A stretch of DNA of 64,000 nt from Phaeospirillum sp. (GCA_030651575.1 JAUSFB010000080.1:124001-188000), one strand, 5' to 3'; positions 1-9,283 are shown, counted from the stretch's first letter. The notes: generated by a model not told the origin, from the sequence alone. Made by a program: numbers and translations.

Positions 1-2
1 CC

Positions 3-620
3 AACCCCGACGCCATCCGCTTTTACGCCGAACGGTTCGGAATCAAGCGGGTGGTGCTGCCCCGTGTGCTGACCGTCCAGGAAATAGCCGCCATCAACGC
101 CCGTATCGCTCCGGTGGAGACCGAGGTCTTCGTCTTCGGCGGCCTGTGCGTCATGGCCGAGGGTCGTTGCGCCCTATCCTCCTACGCCACCGGCCAGTCG
201 CCCAACATGAACGGCGTCTGCTCGCCGGCCGGCGAGGTCCGCTATACCGAGACCCCCCAGGGCATCACCTCGGAACTGGGCGGCTTCACCATCAACAAAT
301 TCACTCCCAACGAGCCGGCCGGCTATCCCACCTTGTGCAAGGGCCGGTTCATCGCCGACGACAAGGCCAGCTATCTGTTCGAGGAACCGACCTCGCTCAA
401 CACGCTGACCATCCTGCCCGACCTGATCAAAGCCGGCGTCACCGCCTTCAAGATCGAGGGTCGCCAGCGCGGCCGCGCCTATGTGGCCGCCGTGGTCCAG
501 GCCTTCCGCCAGGGCATCGACGCGGTGATGGCGGGCCGTCCGTTGCCCGAAATCGACCTCGACCGCATCACCGAAGGCGGCAAACAAACCACCGGCGCAT
601 ACGAAAAGGCGTGGCGATGA
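3..620 (+). CDS. ubiU: UbiU, peptidase U32 family, O2-independent ubiquinone hydroxylation (5' truncated)
   Basis: Only the C-terminal part is present; the open frame enters from the left edge at base 3. UbiU and UbiV form a 4Fe-4S heterodimer that hydroxylates the ubiquinone ring without oxygen. The visible part has four cysteines spaced as in the family: CVMAEGRC, then NGVC, then TLCKGRF, which would ligate the iron-sulfur cluster. The last codons overlap the next gene by 4 bp (ATGA), as expected for translationally coupled partners of one complex. The UbiU assignment rests on the cysteine pattern and on the adjacent UbiV; a general U32 protease label would be the fallback. The start codon lies outside the window. 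Confidence 0.9.
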   Translation, partial: NPDAIRFYAERFGIKRVVLPRVLTVQEIAAINARIAPVETEVFVFGGLCVMAEGRCALSSYATGQSPNMNGVCSPAGEVRYTETPQGITSELGGFTINKFTPNEPAGYPTLCKGRFIADDKASYLFEEPTSLNTLTILPDLIKAGVTAFKIEGRQRGRAYVAAVVQAFRQGIDAVMAGRPLPEIDLDRITEGGKQTTGAYEKAWR

Positions 621-1525
621 ACAAGGCGAAGCTGAGTCTGGGGCCGGTCCTGTTCAACTGGAAGCCGGAAACCCTGCGCGACTTCTATTTCCGCATGGCC
701 GACGAAGCCGACCTGGACACCGTCCATGTGGGCGAGGTGGTCTGCTCCAAACGCACGCCGTTCCTCGAACCCTTCATCCCCGAAATCATCGAGCGCCTGA
801 CCGCCGCCGGCAAGGACGTGGTGCTGTCGTCGCTGGCCCTGATCATGACCGACCGCGAGTTAAACGCGGCGCGCGAGTTGGCCGGGGCCGCCGATATCCT
901 GGTGGAGGCCAACGACATCTCGGTGGCGGCCCTGATGGCCGGGCGGCCATTCGTCGCCGGCCCCCTGCTCAATATCTACAACGAAGGCACCCTGGCCACT
1001 CTGGAGGCCATGGGAGCCATGCGCGTCTGCCTGCCGGCGGAACTGTCGGCCGACGCCATCGCCAGCCTGACGGCAGCAGCCAAGGTCGAAATCGAGGTCC
1101 AGGCGTTCGGGCGGCTGCCTCTTGCCATCTCCGCCCGCTGCTATGCCGCCCGCGCCCGGAACCTGACCAAGGACGGCTGCCAATATGTCTGCGCCGACGA
1201 CCCCGACGGCATGGCGGTGGAGACTTTGGACGAAGTGCCGTTTCTGGCGGTCAACGGCACCCAGACCATGTCCTATCACCACATGGACCTGCTGGGCGAT
1301 GTGACCAACCTTGCTGCGCGCGGCGTCGGGCGGTTCCGTCTCTGGCCGCAGACCTTCGACATGGCGGGAGTGGCCCGGCTGTTCCGGGCCGTGCTCGACC
1401 GGAAAATGGCGGCGCCCGAGGCCGAGGCCGCCCTGGCCCGCCTGTGCCCCGGCGCCGAATTCGCCAACGGCTATATCCATGGCCGACCCGGCCATCTGTT
1501 TGTCGAGCCGGAATTCATCGAATAG
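617..1525 (+). CDS. ubiV: UbiV, peptidase U32 family, O2-independent ubiquinone hydroxylation
   Basis: This 302-residue protein is the expected partner of UbiU in anaerobic ubiquinone synthesis and is close to the usual family length. Family-type cysteines are visible: VVCSKR near residue 39 and a cluster SARCYAARARN..DGCQYVC in the middle. I chose ATG 617 because it overlaps the ubiU stop (ATGA) and gives the normal N-terminus MNKAKLSLGPVLFNW; longer versions would run through the ubiU coding region. The pair points to an organism that makes ubiquinone under low oxygen. No terminator with a T-tract follows; a short CAGCCC/GGGCTG inverted repeat lies at 1553-1566. Confidence 0.92.
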   Translation: MNKAKLSLGPVLFNWKPETLRDFYFRMADEADLDTVHVGEVVCSKRTPFLEPFIPEIIERLTAAGKDVVLSSLALIMTDRELNAARELAGAADILVEANDISVAALMAGRPFVAGPLLNIYNEGTLATLEAMGAMRVCLPAELSADAIASLTAAAKVEIEVQAFGRLPLAISARCYAARARNLTKDGCQYVCADDPDGMAVETLDEVPFLAVNGTQTMSYHHMDLLGDVTNLAARGVGRFRLWPQTFDMAGVARLFRAVLDRKMAAPEAEAALARLCPGAEFANGYIHGRPGHLFVEPEFIE

Positions 1526-1645
1526 CGATAAATCGCCAGGAGCACTTGTTCACAGCCCTCGGGCTGGGCATACTGACTGAAGTATACCTGATTCGGGGAT
1601 TGGCGCGCTTGGGGCACGCCGGTGGGGTTTAGTGGGCGGGTAATT

Positions 1646-2671
1646 ATGGCTGCGGAAGCGGACGACAAGGGTAAAGACAAGGTTGCTCTGCCGGAACTCG
1701 AAGGCGAGATCACGTTCGAGCACAAATTTTTCAGTTCCTTCGAGGACCTGTATTTCCGCCTGACCGACTCGGGAGAACCGGTGGCGGTGCTGAAACTCGC
1801 CACCAATGAAGCGGTTCTGGCGATGGAAGGCATCAAGCGGGAATTCATGCTGAAGGAAGAGAGCCACGATTTCCGCATGCTCGACAAGGTGGCCGAGGGG
1901 CTGCAATTCGTCCGCGGCCTGCGGCCCGGCGATTCCCTGCCCAAGGAAGTCACCACCCGCGAAGCTTCGTGGGAGCCTCAGGACCGCCACCGCCGCATCG
2001 CCTATCAGCGCCTGACCATGCAGTTGGTGACGTGGCTGACCGGCAACGAACACGTCATCAGCAGCGTCGCGGAGCTGGCCCAGGTCGCCGACGACCCCCA
2101 GGTCAAGAAGAACATCCAGCTTGCCTTTACCGAAGCGGCGGAGGAACTGGGCCTGGGGCGCGAGAACCGGGACGAGGTCGTGCGCTATATCGAACAGTTG
2201 GCCAAGGAACTGGCCTATATCGAGGCGCTCCGCGACACCTTCGGCGAGGTTCAGAAGATCGACGAGAAGTTGCAAGGGCTGCGCCGCCTTTATGGCGCCG
2301 ACCGCTCCATGATCGACACCACCGACCAAGTGGCGCGCCTGTCGCAGCGGGCCTTGAAGTTGCTGCAAGACTACTTCGACCAGGTTGACGCCCAGACCGG
2401 CGAAATCTTGTCCATGCTAAAGAATATCGAGAACCAGATCGGCTATATCCGGCAAGTCCGCGACGCTCTGCATTGTCGTCTGCTGCCATGGGAGGATTTT
2501 ATCCAGGTCTGGAAAACGGTGTTCATCGTGCGTTCGGACGAAAATACCAACCGCATCCGAGATATCTATCAGTTCCTGGCTCCGCGCTACATGCAATTCA
2601 ACGACTGGGTTCTGATCACCCGACGCGGCGCCGTCAAGGCCAAACCGCTCGGCGGTCAGATGCGCTGGTAA
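1646..2671 (+). CDS. Hypothetical protein, predicted helical cytoplasmic protein
   Basis: I do not recognise this 341-residue protein. It has no signal peptide or membrane segment. An acidic, lysine-rich N-terminus (MAAEADDKGKDK) is followed by a mixed region and then a long helical stretch rich in Leu, Glu, Arg and Gln (about residues 130-280), likely coiled coil. The C-terminus ends in basic residues. ATG 1646 was preferred over a GTG at 1622 because it is an ATG and keeps the acidic start; the ribosome site is weak for either. It lies just before the tRNA-Ala gene and outside the island, and its GC-rich codon use matches the core chromosome. Confidence 0.75.
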   Translation: MAAEADDKGKDKVALPELEGEITFEHKFFSSFEDLYFRLTDSGEPVAVLKLATNEAVLAMEGIKREFMLKEESHDFRMLDKVAEGLQFVRGLRPGDSLPKEVTTREASWEPQDRHRRIAYQRLTMQLVTWLTGNEHVISSVAELAQVADDPQVKKNIQLAFTEAAEELGLGRENRDEVVRYIEQLAKELAYIEALRDTFGEVQKIDEKLQGLRRLYGADRSMIDTTDQVARLSQRALKLLQDYFDQVDAQTGEILSMLKNIENQIGYIRQVRDALHCRLLPWEDFIQVWKTVFIVRSDENTNRIRDIYQFLAPRYMQFNDWVLITRRGAVKAKPLGGQMRW

Positions 2672-2741
2672 TCTCCCCGAATCGGCTAAGACTGGCGCTT
2701 GACAGGGCGGGGCGGTTTGAACATTATCTCGCTTCCCTTTA

Positions 2742-2817
2742 GGGGCCGTAGCTCAGTTGGGAGAGCGCCTCGTTCGCAATGAGGAGGTCAGCGGTTCGAT
2801 CCCGCTCGGCTCCACCA
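2742..2817 (+). tRNA. tRNA-Ala (anticodon CGC)
   Basis: A 76-nt cloverleaf folds from the sequence: acceptor GGGGCCG with CGGCTCC (one G-U pair), anticodon stem CCTCG/TGAGG with loop TTCGCAA giving anticodon CGC, T-arm containing GGTTCGATCCC, and an encoded CCA end. CGC reads the alanine codon GCG. The gene is the integration target of the 30-kb island: its 3' part (from 2773) is repeated at 32865-32911. The intact copy must now rely on the island's sequence for its 3' half, and its apparent original terminator now lies at 32916-32945. Confidence 0.97.
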
Positions 2818-2819
2818 AA
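2773..2819 (+). repeat. attL core, 47-bp direct repeat (tRNA 3' end)
   Basis: Bases 2773-2819 run from the anticodon loop to two bases past CCA and are identical to 32865-32911. This is the standard result of integrase recombination at a tRNA 3' end. The base before the repeat differs (g here, a at 32864), and so does the base after it. Confidence 0.95.
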
Positions 2820-2852
2820 TTTCCGAAGTAAATCAATAAATTAGGGTAAGTA

Positions 2853-2873
2853 GGGGGTGCCAATGGCACCCCC
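2853..2873. other. Perfect stem-loop after tRNA-Ala
   Basis: GGGGGTGCC, loop AAT, GGCACCCCC: a 9-bp GC-rich hairpin 36 bp after the tRNA. It has no T-tract, so it is not a classic terminator. It may limit transcription from the tRNA promoter into the island now that the tRNA's apparent own terminator is at the far end. Confidence 0.5.
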
Positions 2874-2880
2874 GAACCCC

Positions 2881-2977
2881 ACTCACACGCACTCACATGC
2901 CTTCCAAAAGGGATGATTCACGAGTACAATCCGTGAATATCACCCCTCGTGAGTCACATTTGACTCACAGACTCACA
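2881..2977. promoter_or_regulatory. Candidate integrase arm-type sites, left end
   Basis: Four copies of ACTCACA occur at 2881-2887, 2891-2897, 2963-2969 and 2971-2977. The first pair (2881-2899) nearly repeats at the other end of the island at 32786-32805, differing only by a small change in the spacer. Both pairs lie about 60 bp from the attachment core, so in the excised circle they would flank it symmetrically, as arm sites of lambda-type integrases do. The integrase gene begins 29 bp after the last copy, so the sites could also affect its expression. Confidence 0.6.
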
Positions 2978-3006
2978 CGCGGCAGCGGGGTCGAAAGGGC
3001 GACGGC

Positions 3007-4335
3007 ATGGGAAAATTCGAGCGGGACAGTTTCACGGTGAAAGGCGGATCGATCCGCCTTTACCGCCGCAGCGACAGCAAGTCCGATATCTGGCAAGCAT
3101 CCGTCCATCGACCCGACCAAAAGGTTGATCGCTTTTCAACAAAAACAGCGGATGCCGATGAGGCTGCACGGATAGCTGAACGGCACTATGATCGCCTACG
3201 ATTTGCTGAAGAATTTGGCATCCCTCTCGATCAGCGAACATTCCGTCAGATCGGCGAACTCTGGTTCGCCGAAGTGACGGCACGACCAATTAGCGACAGA
3301 AACAAGAATAATTATCGCGGCATATTAGACAGATATCTTTTTCCATTTTTTGGCAACAAGATCATATCTCTTATAAAACCTAAAGACATAGCCCAGTACC
3401 ACAGTTGGCGTAAAGAATACTGGTCTACCGGCCCAGGCAAGGACATCGAGTTCATTACCTACAGCCGTGATGGTCAAACACTAAAAAGACCTGCGATTCA
3501 CCGCACTCCAAGTCTGGCAACCCTGGCACGTGAGGACGTTGCCTTGCGAGGTGTAATTCAAAAAGCAATATCGCTTGGATATGCAAATAACTATGAGGTT
3601 CTGAAATTTAAATCTGCGTCCATAGGAGATAACAGCCGTGGTGCTTTATCCCGCGAGCAGTACCAAAAACTGGTCGCAGCATCATGGGAGCGAAGCATGC
3701 TTGTCCCAAATGGCCAGACCCTATACTACCGCCAACTTTTAGCCGTCTATATTCAGTTCATGGTGATGACCGGTCTTCGCCCTGGCGAGGCTCGGCGATT
3801 ACGGTTTATGGACATAAAAGACGGATACGTTGTCCTTCAAGAAAGCAAAACCAAAGTGCGAAAGGTTGTCGGCGTGGCCGGTTTCAGCGGGATTATTTCC
3901 TTCCTTCACGATGTCCATCAAGCCCTATACGGGAGAGATGTTCGTGATGAAGAAGACAATCCCTTTCCAAGGCCAACGGATTATCTGTGGAGGGATTATC
4001 AAAAGGATGAGCCGATTCACGATTTCAAAAGAAGCTTCAATGAGCTACTAGCTTATTGCGGAATAACACATGACGAACACCAAAATGGAAAAATAACAAT
4101 TTATTCGCTCAGGCACACATATGCTCATTTCAGAATTGTTTATGGCGGCGTTAATGATGTCTATTTGCTGGCACAAAACATGGGGACCAGCGTGCAGATG
4201 ATAGAAAAATATTATGGCCACCTGGAACCGCTACACCGCAAGGACGAATTGAAACGTGTGCATCGGAATTCAGCTTCAGATAAGTTGATGGACAACATAA
4301 ACGACCTATTTGGCCTGCCTCCATTTGAACTTTGA
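3007..4335 (+). CDS. Tyrosine site-specific integrase of the island
   Basis: This 442-residue phage-type integrase would catalyse insertion and excision at the tRNA-Ala attachment site. Catalytic positions are visible: R258 in TGLRPGEARRL, R369-H370 in IYSLRHTYAH, H374, and the nucleophile Tyr in KYYGH (Y403, with Y402 next to it). As in many proteobacterial integrases, the first histidine of the HxLRH box is a tyrosine. The N-terminal half (about residues 20-200) holds the arm-binding and core-binding domains. It lies 190 bp from the intact tRNA and points into the island. Codon use is AT-richer than in the flanks. The start ATG is preceded by GGGCGACGGC, a modest ribosome site. Confidence 0.95.
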   Translation: MGKFERDSFTVKGGSIRLYRRSDSKSDIWQASVHRPDQKVDRFSTKTADADEAARIAERHYDRLRFAEEFGIPLDQRTFRQIGELWFAEVTARPISDRNKNNYRGILDRYLFPFFGNKIISLIKPKDIAQYHSWRKEYWSTGPGKDIEFITYSRDGQTLKRPAIHRTPSLATLAREDVALRGVIQKAISLGYANNYEVLKFKSASIGDNSRGALSREQYQKLVAASWERSMLVPNGQTLYYRQLLAVYIQFMVMTGLRPGEARRLRFMDIKDGYVVLQESKTKVRKVVGVAGFSGIISFLHDVHQALYGRDVRDEEDNPFPRPTDYLWRDYQKDEPIHDFKRSFNELLAYCGITHDEHQNGKITIYSLRHTYAHFRIVYGGVNDVYLLAQNMGTSVQMIEKYYGHLEPLHRKDELKRVHRNSASDKLMDNINDLFGLPPFEL

Positions 4336-4358
4336 TCGGCATTTTCTCCCGTATATTC

Positions 4359-4673
4359 CTATTGGTTATTCTCCTCCACCTCACGACACGCCTGCCTGAC
4401 CAAGGCCAAGTCTCGGGGATCGCTCAGCCAGACGATGACCGCGACGAAGCCCAGATGGTCGAGAACCGTTTGCCAATGAATCTCAGTCAGATCGCCGCCG
4501 CCGTTGTCGGTCAGTAACACTTCCCCCTGGCGATCCTCCAGGGCCGCATCCAGGTATGCTCGGCCCTCGTCATCTACGGCCAGCATGATCGATGATGGGT
4601 ATCGGGAAGACAGTTCCGCCAACCGACGTTGGATTGCGGCAACCAGGGATTTTTCAGTTTCAGACCTCATCAT
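4359..4673 (-). CDS. Hypothetical small acidic protein
   Basis: I do not recognise this protein of about 104 residues (from MMRSETEKSLVAAIQ). It is acidic, has no signal peptide, and contains a central segment with the pattern of a small alpha/beta fold (SIMLAVDDEGRAYLDAALED). It overlaps the end of the upstream zinc-ribbon gene by 14 bp, which suggests translational coupling; ATG 4673 or 4670 are equally possible, and a longer start at 4694 would increase the overlap. It is the last gene of a four-gene minus-strand operon starting at 5921 and converges on the integrase, whose stop is 23 bp away. Confidence 0.6.
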   Translation of the reverse strand: MMRSETEKSLVAAIQRRLAELSSRYPSSIMLAVDDEGRAYLDAALEDRQGEVLLTDNGGGDLTEIHWQTVLDHLGFVAVIVWLSDPRDLALVRQACREVEENNQ

Positions 4674-4836
4674 CGGGAAACTCGGCAGCAGCAAAACAGT
4701 TATCGCAGATGATCTTGTTTGTGAGCGTTATAAGATAATGGATGCCACCACATCCAGGGCATGTCCTGGCGTAATGATCCGGGTTCATATCTATAATTTC
4801 CGGGAATAGAATTACGTTATTTGACTTTTTAAGCAT
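4660..4836 (-). CDS. Small zinc-ribbon protein
   Basis: This 58-residue protein carries two cysteine pairs, CPGC (in RTCPGCGGIHY) and CDNC (in KIICDNCFAA), about 20 residues apart, which is a typical zinc-ribbon layout. It could bind nucleic acid or a protein partner; its function is unknown. I chose ATG 4836 because GAGG lies 7 bases upstream; a longer start at 4854 has no such site. It follows an intercistronic stretch of 138 bp with strong interleaved inverted repeats (4892-4961), so its expression may be controlled separately from the two upstream genes. Confidence 0.65.
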   Translation of the reverse strand: MLKKSNNVILFPEIIDMNPDHYARTCPGCGGIHYLITLTNKIICDNCFAAAEFPDDEV

Positions 4837-4891
4837 GACGCACCTCGCTTTCATATTTATTTATGCTGCGAGTGCAGTCCTGTGTCCCTGC

Positions 4892-4961
4892 CATCGGAAA
4901 TGGTGCAGGAACCATAGATTCCGATGCCTGCACCATTAGCCCGCTCGACCTCAATGAGCGG
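4892..4961. other. Interleaved inverted repeats between two minus-strand genes
   Basis: Two perfect inverted repeats are interlaced: CATCGGAA (4892-4899) with TTCCGATG (4919-4926), and ATGGTGCAGG (4900-4909) with CCTGCACCAT (4927-4936). The order a, b, a', b' means the two hairpins exclude each other or pair as a pseudoknot, though the connecting loops of 0 and 1 base look too short for a full classic pseudoknot. A third hairpin, CCGCTC (4941-4946) with GAGCGG (4956-4961), adjoins. The block lies between the stop at 4975 and the start at 4836. It could be a regulatory RNA switch, or a protein-binding or nicking site. Confidence 0.6.
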
Positions 4962-4974
4962 CGGTTAATGTGGG

Positions 4975-5325
4975 TCACGACCAAGACCCAACCACGTACC
5001 CATCCTTGTCAGTCACCACGTTGGCCTTCACCTTAGAGGACCAGCCACGGCGGTCGTTAGGCTTGGCCGCCCGTTTATGGGCAGCTTTGAGCTTGGATAT
5101 CTCCCGATGCAGACGGTCAATTTCACTCAATTGCACTTCGGCCACGGCTTCCCAATCGATGGACGAACCGCTCATCTGACCGTTGCCCGTGCTGATCACC
5201 AGTTGGCTTGCGTGAATTCCTTTGGCCTTGAGGTCCGTGGCGATCTTGCTCATGGCCGTCAGCCGTTCTGGGTCGGTTGCTGCGGGATCGAGTGCGGTGG
5301 CGAGCAGTTTGATGACCTTGTCCAT
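4975..5325 (-). CDS. Hypothetical protein with C-terminal coiled segment
   Basis: This 116-residue protein is not assigned. Its N-terminus (MDKVIKLLATALDPAATDPERLTAMSKIA) recalls the start of DUF2786-type proteins, but the match is short and the rest differs. A likely coiled segment with Leu, Glu and Lys (about residues 62-92) is followed by a basic tail ending in a Trp-Ser pair. The ATG overlaps the stop of the upstream gene by one base (TGATG), so the two are probably co-translated. The 138 bp after its stop contain the interleaved inverted repeats. Confidence 0.65.
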   Translation of the reverse strand: MDKVIKLLATALDPAATDPERLTAMSKIATDLKAKGIHASQLVISTGNGQMSGSSIDWEAVAEVQLSEIDRLHREISKLKAAHKRAAKPNDRRGWSSKVKANVVTDKDGYVVGSWS

Positions 5326-5921
5326 CAGAACTCGACCTCCTCGCAGACGGTGAACCCGTTTGCGATGTTCGGCGAAAATCCCAGCGATCTACCGGGTTTG
5401 CTCAGTTTGCATTTGAACTGAATCGCTCCATGACCACTCCGAGCCCAGATTAGGGTGTCGATCCAGGAGGATGCCACCGGGTCAGCGGCAAATGCGTCCA
5501 TGACGGAACGCACCGCAGCTTGAACGATGTCGGGTGTTGGGCTGCGACCGATAAAGTAGATATCAAGTGCGGTGCCATCTGGACCATCCACGTATATGGC
5601 CCACTCATCCATTTGTTGGCTCTTGGTGTTTTTCCCCAGGTAGTACGCACAGCCAAGGTCGGTATCGAGGGCGAAAGTCGGAATTTCGAAGGCGTAAGCC
5701 CCGGCAGACTTGCCCCGGAACAGCCAAGCGGATGTCACCCCTTCCGAGTTCGTGGGGAACCCGAATTGGACATCTACGGATTTATCCAAACCCAGGATCA
5801 TCTCCGCGAACGATGCCGCCTTGCTGTTGTCCACAAATGCGACCTTGCGGGGGCGGTGCGGGTCGTAGTGGTTCGACTTGTTTGTGACCCCAAGATCACG
5901 GTTTCGTTTGGCTTGTCCCAT
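5325..5921 (-). CDS. Hypothetical protein, first gene of a minus-strand operon
   Basis: I do not recognise this 198-residue protein. The N-terminus MGQAKRNRDLG is a basic start seen in several unrelated phage and plasmid proteins. No signal peptide or membrane span is visible. It is the first of four small genes read leftward (5921 to 4359). The 670 bp upstream are AT-rich and include a GAAC-N7-GAAC match at 6150-6164, which reads as the SOS-box pattern GTTC-N7-GTTC on this gene's strand, 229 bp upstream of the ATG. Confidence 0.65.
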   Translation of the reverse strand: MGQAKRNRDLGVTNKSNHYDPHRPRKVAFVDNSKAASFAEMILGLDKSVDVQFGFPTNSEGVTSAWLFRGKSAGAYAFEIPTFALDTDLGCAYYLGKNTKSQQMDEWAIYVDGPDGTALDIYFIGRSPTPDIVQAAVRSVMDAFAADPVASSWIDTLIWARSGHGAIQFKCKLSKPGRSLGFSPNIANGFTVCEEVEF

Positions 5922-6592
5922 AATATGAACTCCACATCATCGTGTATCTGGCACACTTAGAATGTGCTTCCTTTTCGTACTAAGGCCGCGATGTGGCGTG
6001 CGTCAATATCTGTATTGCAACTGCCCTTTGCCAACATTCTTATAATATTGTATTGTCAGGGTTGTATTCAGGGTGAAATCCGCAAGATATTTAAATCTGA
6101 CTGATTTGCGGTTTCGTACGAATTAGAAATCAATTGGCCGGTGATTTTGGAACGATAAGAGAACGCTCTTGTCCTGGCTCTGTTTCCCGCAGCGTATGGA
6201 AGTGTGCGGCCCGAATGTCACGGTTTCAAAAATCTTGAATTATTGGTGCAGCGGCTGCGATGGAATGTCCGTTAAACGGACTCCACCATGCTTCAGGTGG
6301 CGTTCGATCTGATCGCCAGCCATGCCCCATGACAGCTTCGGTCACCATGGCCGGGTTCATTTCTGATTCCCATAGACTCCCGATTGCCCGCTGGCCCACC
6401 GATGGATACTCTGAGCAACCGAAGAGAGTTGAATCGGGCAGAGGCGGTCTTTGATTGCTGCGGCGATGGCAATGTGTTTGCTCACGGCAGCGACCATGAA
6501 TTGGATGTTGGGGGCTGCGAGGCTTCGCGATTCCTGCCGAAAACCCCAATTTATCGTTTTGATTTTTTGAAATATCGAGGCCGGAAGCAGAC
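5922..6592. other. Intergenic region between divergent operons, no convincing gene
   Basis: This 671-bp stretch separates the minus-strand operon from hsdM. The left half (about 5960-6170) is AT-rich and should contain promoters for one or both directions. Several short open frames exist in the right half, but none has a ribosome site, a known motif or consistent codon use. I see nothing I can call an insertion sequence remnant. Confidence 0.5.
6150..6164 (-). promoter_or_regulatory. Possible LexA (SOS) box, GTTC-N7-GTTC
   Basis: GAACGATAAGAGAAC on the plus strand reads GTTC-N7-GTTC on the minus strand, the alphaproteobacterial LexA pattern. It lies 229 bp upstream of the minus-strand gene starting at 5921 and 429 bp upstream of hsdM. 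The pattern fixes only eight bases, so one or two chance matches are expected in a window of this size; on its own it is weak. Confidence 0.3.
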
Positions 6593-9283
6593 ATGAAGAA
6601 CGAAAAAATTACGCTTTCTCAACTCGAAGCCTTCCTGTTCAAGTCGGCGGACATTCTTCGCGGCAAGATGGATGCCAGCGAGTTCAAGGAATTCATTTTT
6701 GGGATGCTCTTTCTCAAGCGGCTGTCGGACGAGTTCGACCGCAAACGGTCGCAGTTACGCGACAGCACTTACGCCCATCTGAAGGATCAGCCCGAGCTTC
6801 TGGCCGAGGTGTTGAACGACAAGGCGTCATACGGAGATACCTTCTTTGTCCCGCAGCGTGCCCGCTGGCACGAAGGCTGGGTTGACGAGGAAGGCAATGA
6901 GGTGCCGCCGCTCAAGCACTTGAAGTACGACATCGGCAATATGCTCAACAAGGCCATCGCGGCTATCGAGGATGAGAATGACGCCCTGGAAGGGGTTCTG
7001 AAAAACAACATCGATTTTAATGCGGTCAAAGGCAAAACCAAGATTCAAGATCAGAAGTGGAAAGACCTTCTTGACCACTTTAATCAGCCGAACTTCGTTC
7101 TAGTGAATGACAATTTCGAGTTCCCGGATCTACTTGGTGCCGCTTATGAATACCTGATCAAGTTCTTTGCCGACAGTGCGGGAAAAAAGGGCGGCGAATT
7201 TTATACGCCTGCGGAAGTGGTGCGGTTGCTGGTCCAACTCACCAAGCCCCAATCGGGCAATACCGTTTATGACCCCACGGCGGGTTCTGGCGGATTTCTG
7301 ATCCAGGCACACCAGTATGTGGAGGAGCAGGGACAGGATGCCAATGATTTGGCCCTGTATGGACAGGATTCCAACGGAACCGTCTGGTCCATCTGCAACA
7401 TGAACATGATCCTCCACAACATCTCGCGGTTCACTGTCGAGAATGGGGATACCCTGGAAGACCCGTTGATTCTGGACGAGAAAGGTCGGCTTCGAAAGTT
7501 CGACCGGGTGCTCGCCAACCCGCCCTTCTCGCAGAATTACAACCGAGCCAACATGACCTTCACCAACCGCTTCCGGGAATATTGCCCGGAAAGCGGCAAG
7601 AAGGCCGATCTGATGTTCGTCCAGCACATGATTGCCAGCCTGAACCCCGAAGGCCACATGGCGACCATCATGCCCCTCGGCGTGCTGTTCCGAGGCGGCA
7701 AGGAAAAGCTGATCCGGGAACTGCTGATCGAAGACGACATCATCGAAGCCATTATCAGCCTGCCGCCCGGCCTGTTCTATGGCACCAGCATTCCGGCCTG
7801 CGTCCTGGTGGTGAACAAGAGCAAGCCCGACGACCTGCGGGACAAGGTGCTTTTCATCAACGCAGATCGTGAGTTTGCCGAGGGCAAGAATCAGAACAAG
7901 CTTCGCCCCGAAGACATCGAGAAAATCGACCATGTCTTCACCCACAAGCTGACCATCGAGCGATACAGCCGTCTGGTGGATAAGAACGTGATCGCACAGC
8001 AGCACGATTACAACCTGAACATCCGCCGCTATGTGGACAACACCCCGCCACCCGAACCGGAAGATGTACAGGCCCATCTGATTGGTGGCGTCCCTGAAGC
8101 CGAGATCAATGCCCAACACTCCGAATTTGCCAAGTTCGGCATTGATCCGCAGATCGTATTCCAGCCGGAACGCCCTGGCTATCTGGCCTTCCGCCCGGCT
8201 ATCGCCACCAAGGCCGCCATCAAGGTCACTTTGGAAGCCGACGATGCATTGGCCGCCAAGTTGGCCGCCCATCACTCGACCTTGGAGCAATGGTGGCAGG
8301 TGGCCCGGCACGACTTTGCTCAACTGCGTGAAGGCCGGAAATTGCCGGATGTCCGCAACGAGTTGCTGACCACCCTGAAAACTCAAATCCACCCTCTGGG
8401 GGTGTTGGACGAGTTCAAGAGTGCGGGGGTCTTCGTCAACTGGTGGCAGACCATCCGCTATGATCTGAAGACGGTCATCTCCACCGGATGGCATCATACC
8501 CTGATCCCCGATAGCTACTTGATCGCGGAGTATTTCCAAACGGAAGCCGACGAAATCGAATCACTGGAAGCCTTGATCGGAGAGGCCCAGTCCGAGCTTG
8601 CTGAAGCGGTCGAAACCGCCGCCGAATCGGCCAGCTTCGAGCCGGATGAGGCCGAGGAAGGTGAGGAAAAGATCACCGCCGCGACGGTCAAAAAATACCT
8701 GAAAGAACTGATCGATGATCTGGCGGATGCCAAATCGGCCTCGGCCACCAAGGAACGCAAGACTTATGAGGACTTGCGAGACGGCATCGCCCGTATCGAG
8801 TCCCGTATCAAGGGCCACAAGGCCACGCTGAAGCTGAAACAGGATGAATTGGATCACAAGCTGACGCTGAAACGCATCGGCGGTGATGACGACAAGGCGG
8901 AAACCAGGGAACTGATTGTCCAGGCGAAGGCCGCCATGGTTGGGCTGAACCCCAATACGAAGGACGAAAAGAAGAAGCTGAACGCCCTTCAGAAGGACAA
9001 GGCCGCTCTGGAACAGCGTCTTGCACGGATCGATAGCTTGCTGGCCGCTATTGGCGGGCAGATCACGGAAGAAGACGCCAAGCGGCTGATTCTGAAAAAG
9101 CTGCACGACCATGCGAACAGGGAATTGTTGCGATATCTGAACGCCGAGAAGCGAGTGCTGGTCGCCGCAGTTGAAAATCTGTTGGACAAATATGCAGTTT
9201 CAAGCCAGACGCTTGAAGCAGACCGGTCGAAAATGCAGTCGGCCCTGAATGGCACCTTGGCCCGGCTGAGGTACTTCCGATGA
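6593..9283 (+). CDS. hsdM: Type I restriction-modification system, methyltransferase subunit HsdM (long form)
   Basis: HsdM is the SAM-dependent N6-adenine methyltransferase of a type I complex, working with HsdS for target choice. The N-terminal helical domain (about residues 1-170) is followed by the methyltransferase domain with motif [10 protein letters not shown] near residue 227 and motif IV NPPF at 309-312. At 896 residues it is far longer than the usual 500-550. The extra C-terminal part (about 520-896) is rich in Glu, Lys and Leu, with likely coiled coil around 650-860 ([21 protein letters not shown]). The stop overlaps the hsdS start by 4 bp (ATGA). It heads a six-gene operon to 15377. 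Confidence 0.95.
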   Translation: MKNEKITLSQLEAFLFKSADILRGKMDASEFKEFIFGMLFLKRLSDEFDRKRSQLRDSTYAHLKDQPELLAEVLNDKASYGDTFFVPQRARWHEGWVDEEGNEVPPLKHLKYDIGNMLNKAIAAIEDENDALEGVLKNNIDFNAVKGKTKIQDQKWKDLLDHFNQPNFVLVNDNFEFPDLLGAAYEYLIKFFADSAGKKGGEFYTPAEVVRLLVQLTKPQSGNTVYDPTAGSGGFLIQAHQYVEEQGQDANDLALYGQDSNGTVWSICNMNMILHNISRFTVENGDTLEDPLILDEKGRLRKFDRVLANPPFSQNYNRANMTFTNRFREYCPESGKKADLMFVQHMIASLNPEGHMATIMPLGVLFRGGKEKLIRELLIEDDIIEAIISLPPGLFYGTSIPACVLVVNKSKPDDLRDKVLFINADREFAEGKNQNKLRPEDIEKIDHVFTHKLTIERYSRLVDKNVIAQQHDYNLNIRRYVDNTPPPEPEDVQAHLIGGVPEAEINAQHSEFAKFGIDPQIVFQPERPGYLAFRPAIATKAAIKVTLEADDALAAKLAAHHSTLEQWWQVARHDFAQLREGRKLPDVRNELLTTLKTQIHPLGVLDEFKSAGVFVNWWQTIRYDLKTVISTGWHHTLIPDSYLIAEYFQTEADEIESLEALIGEAQSELAEAVETAAESASFEPDEAEEGEEKITAATVKKYLKELIDDLADAKSASATKERKTYEDLRDGIARIESRIKGHKATLKLKQDELDHKLTLKRIGGDDDKAETRELIVQAKAAMVGLNPNTKDEKKKLNALQKDKAALEQRLARIDSLLAAIGGQITEEDAKRLILKKLHDHANRELLRYLNAEKRVLVAAVENLLDKYAVSSQTLEADRSKMQSALNGTLARLRYFR

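Noticed and set aside
2853-2873. Hairpin after tRNA-Ala as an intrinsic terminator
   Set aside because: It has no T-tract; it is reported only as a stem-loop.
6226-6594. Possible insertion-sequence remnant upstream of hsdM
   Set aside because: No transposase motif could be read in any frame, and no terminal inverted repeats or target duplication were seen.
7130-8539. Long antisense frame over hsdM
   Set aside because: No ribosome site or motif, and hsdM is clearly coding on the plus strand.
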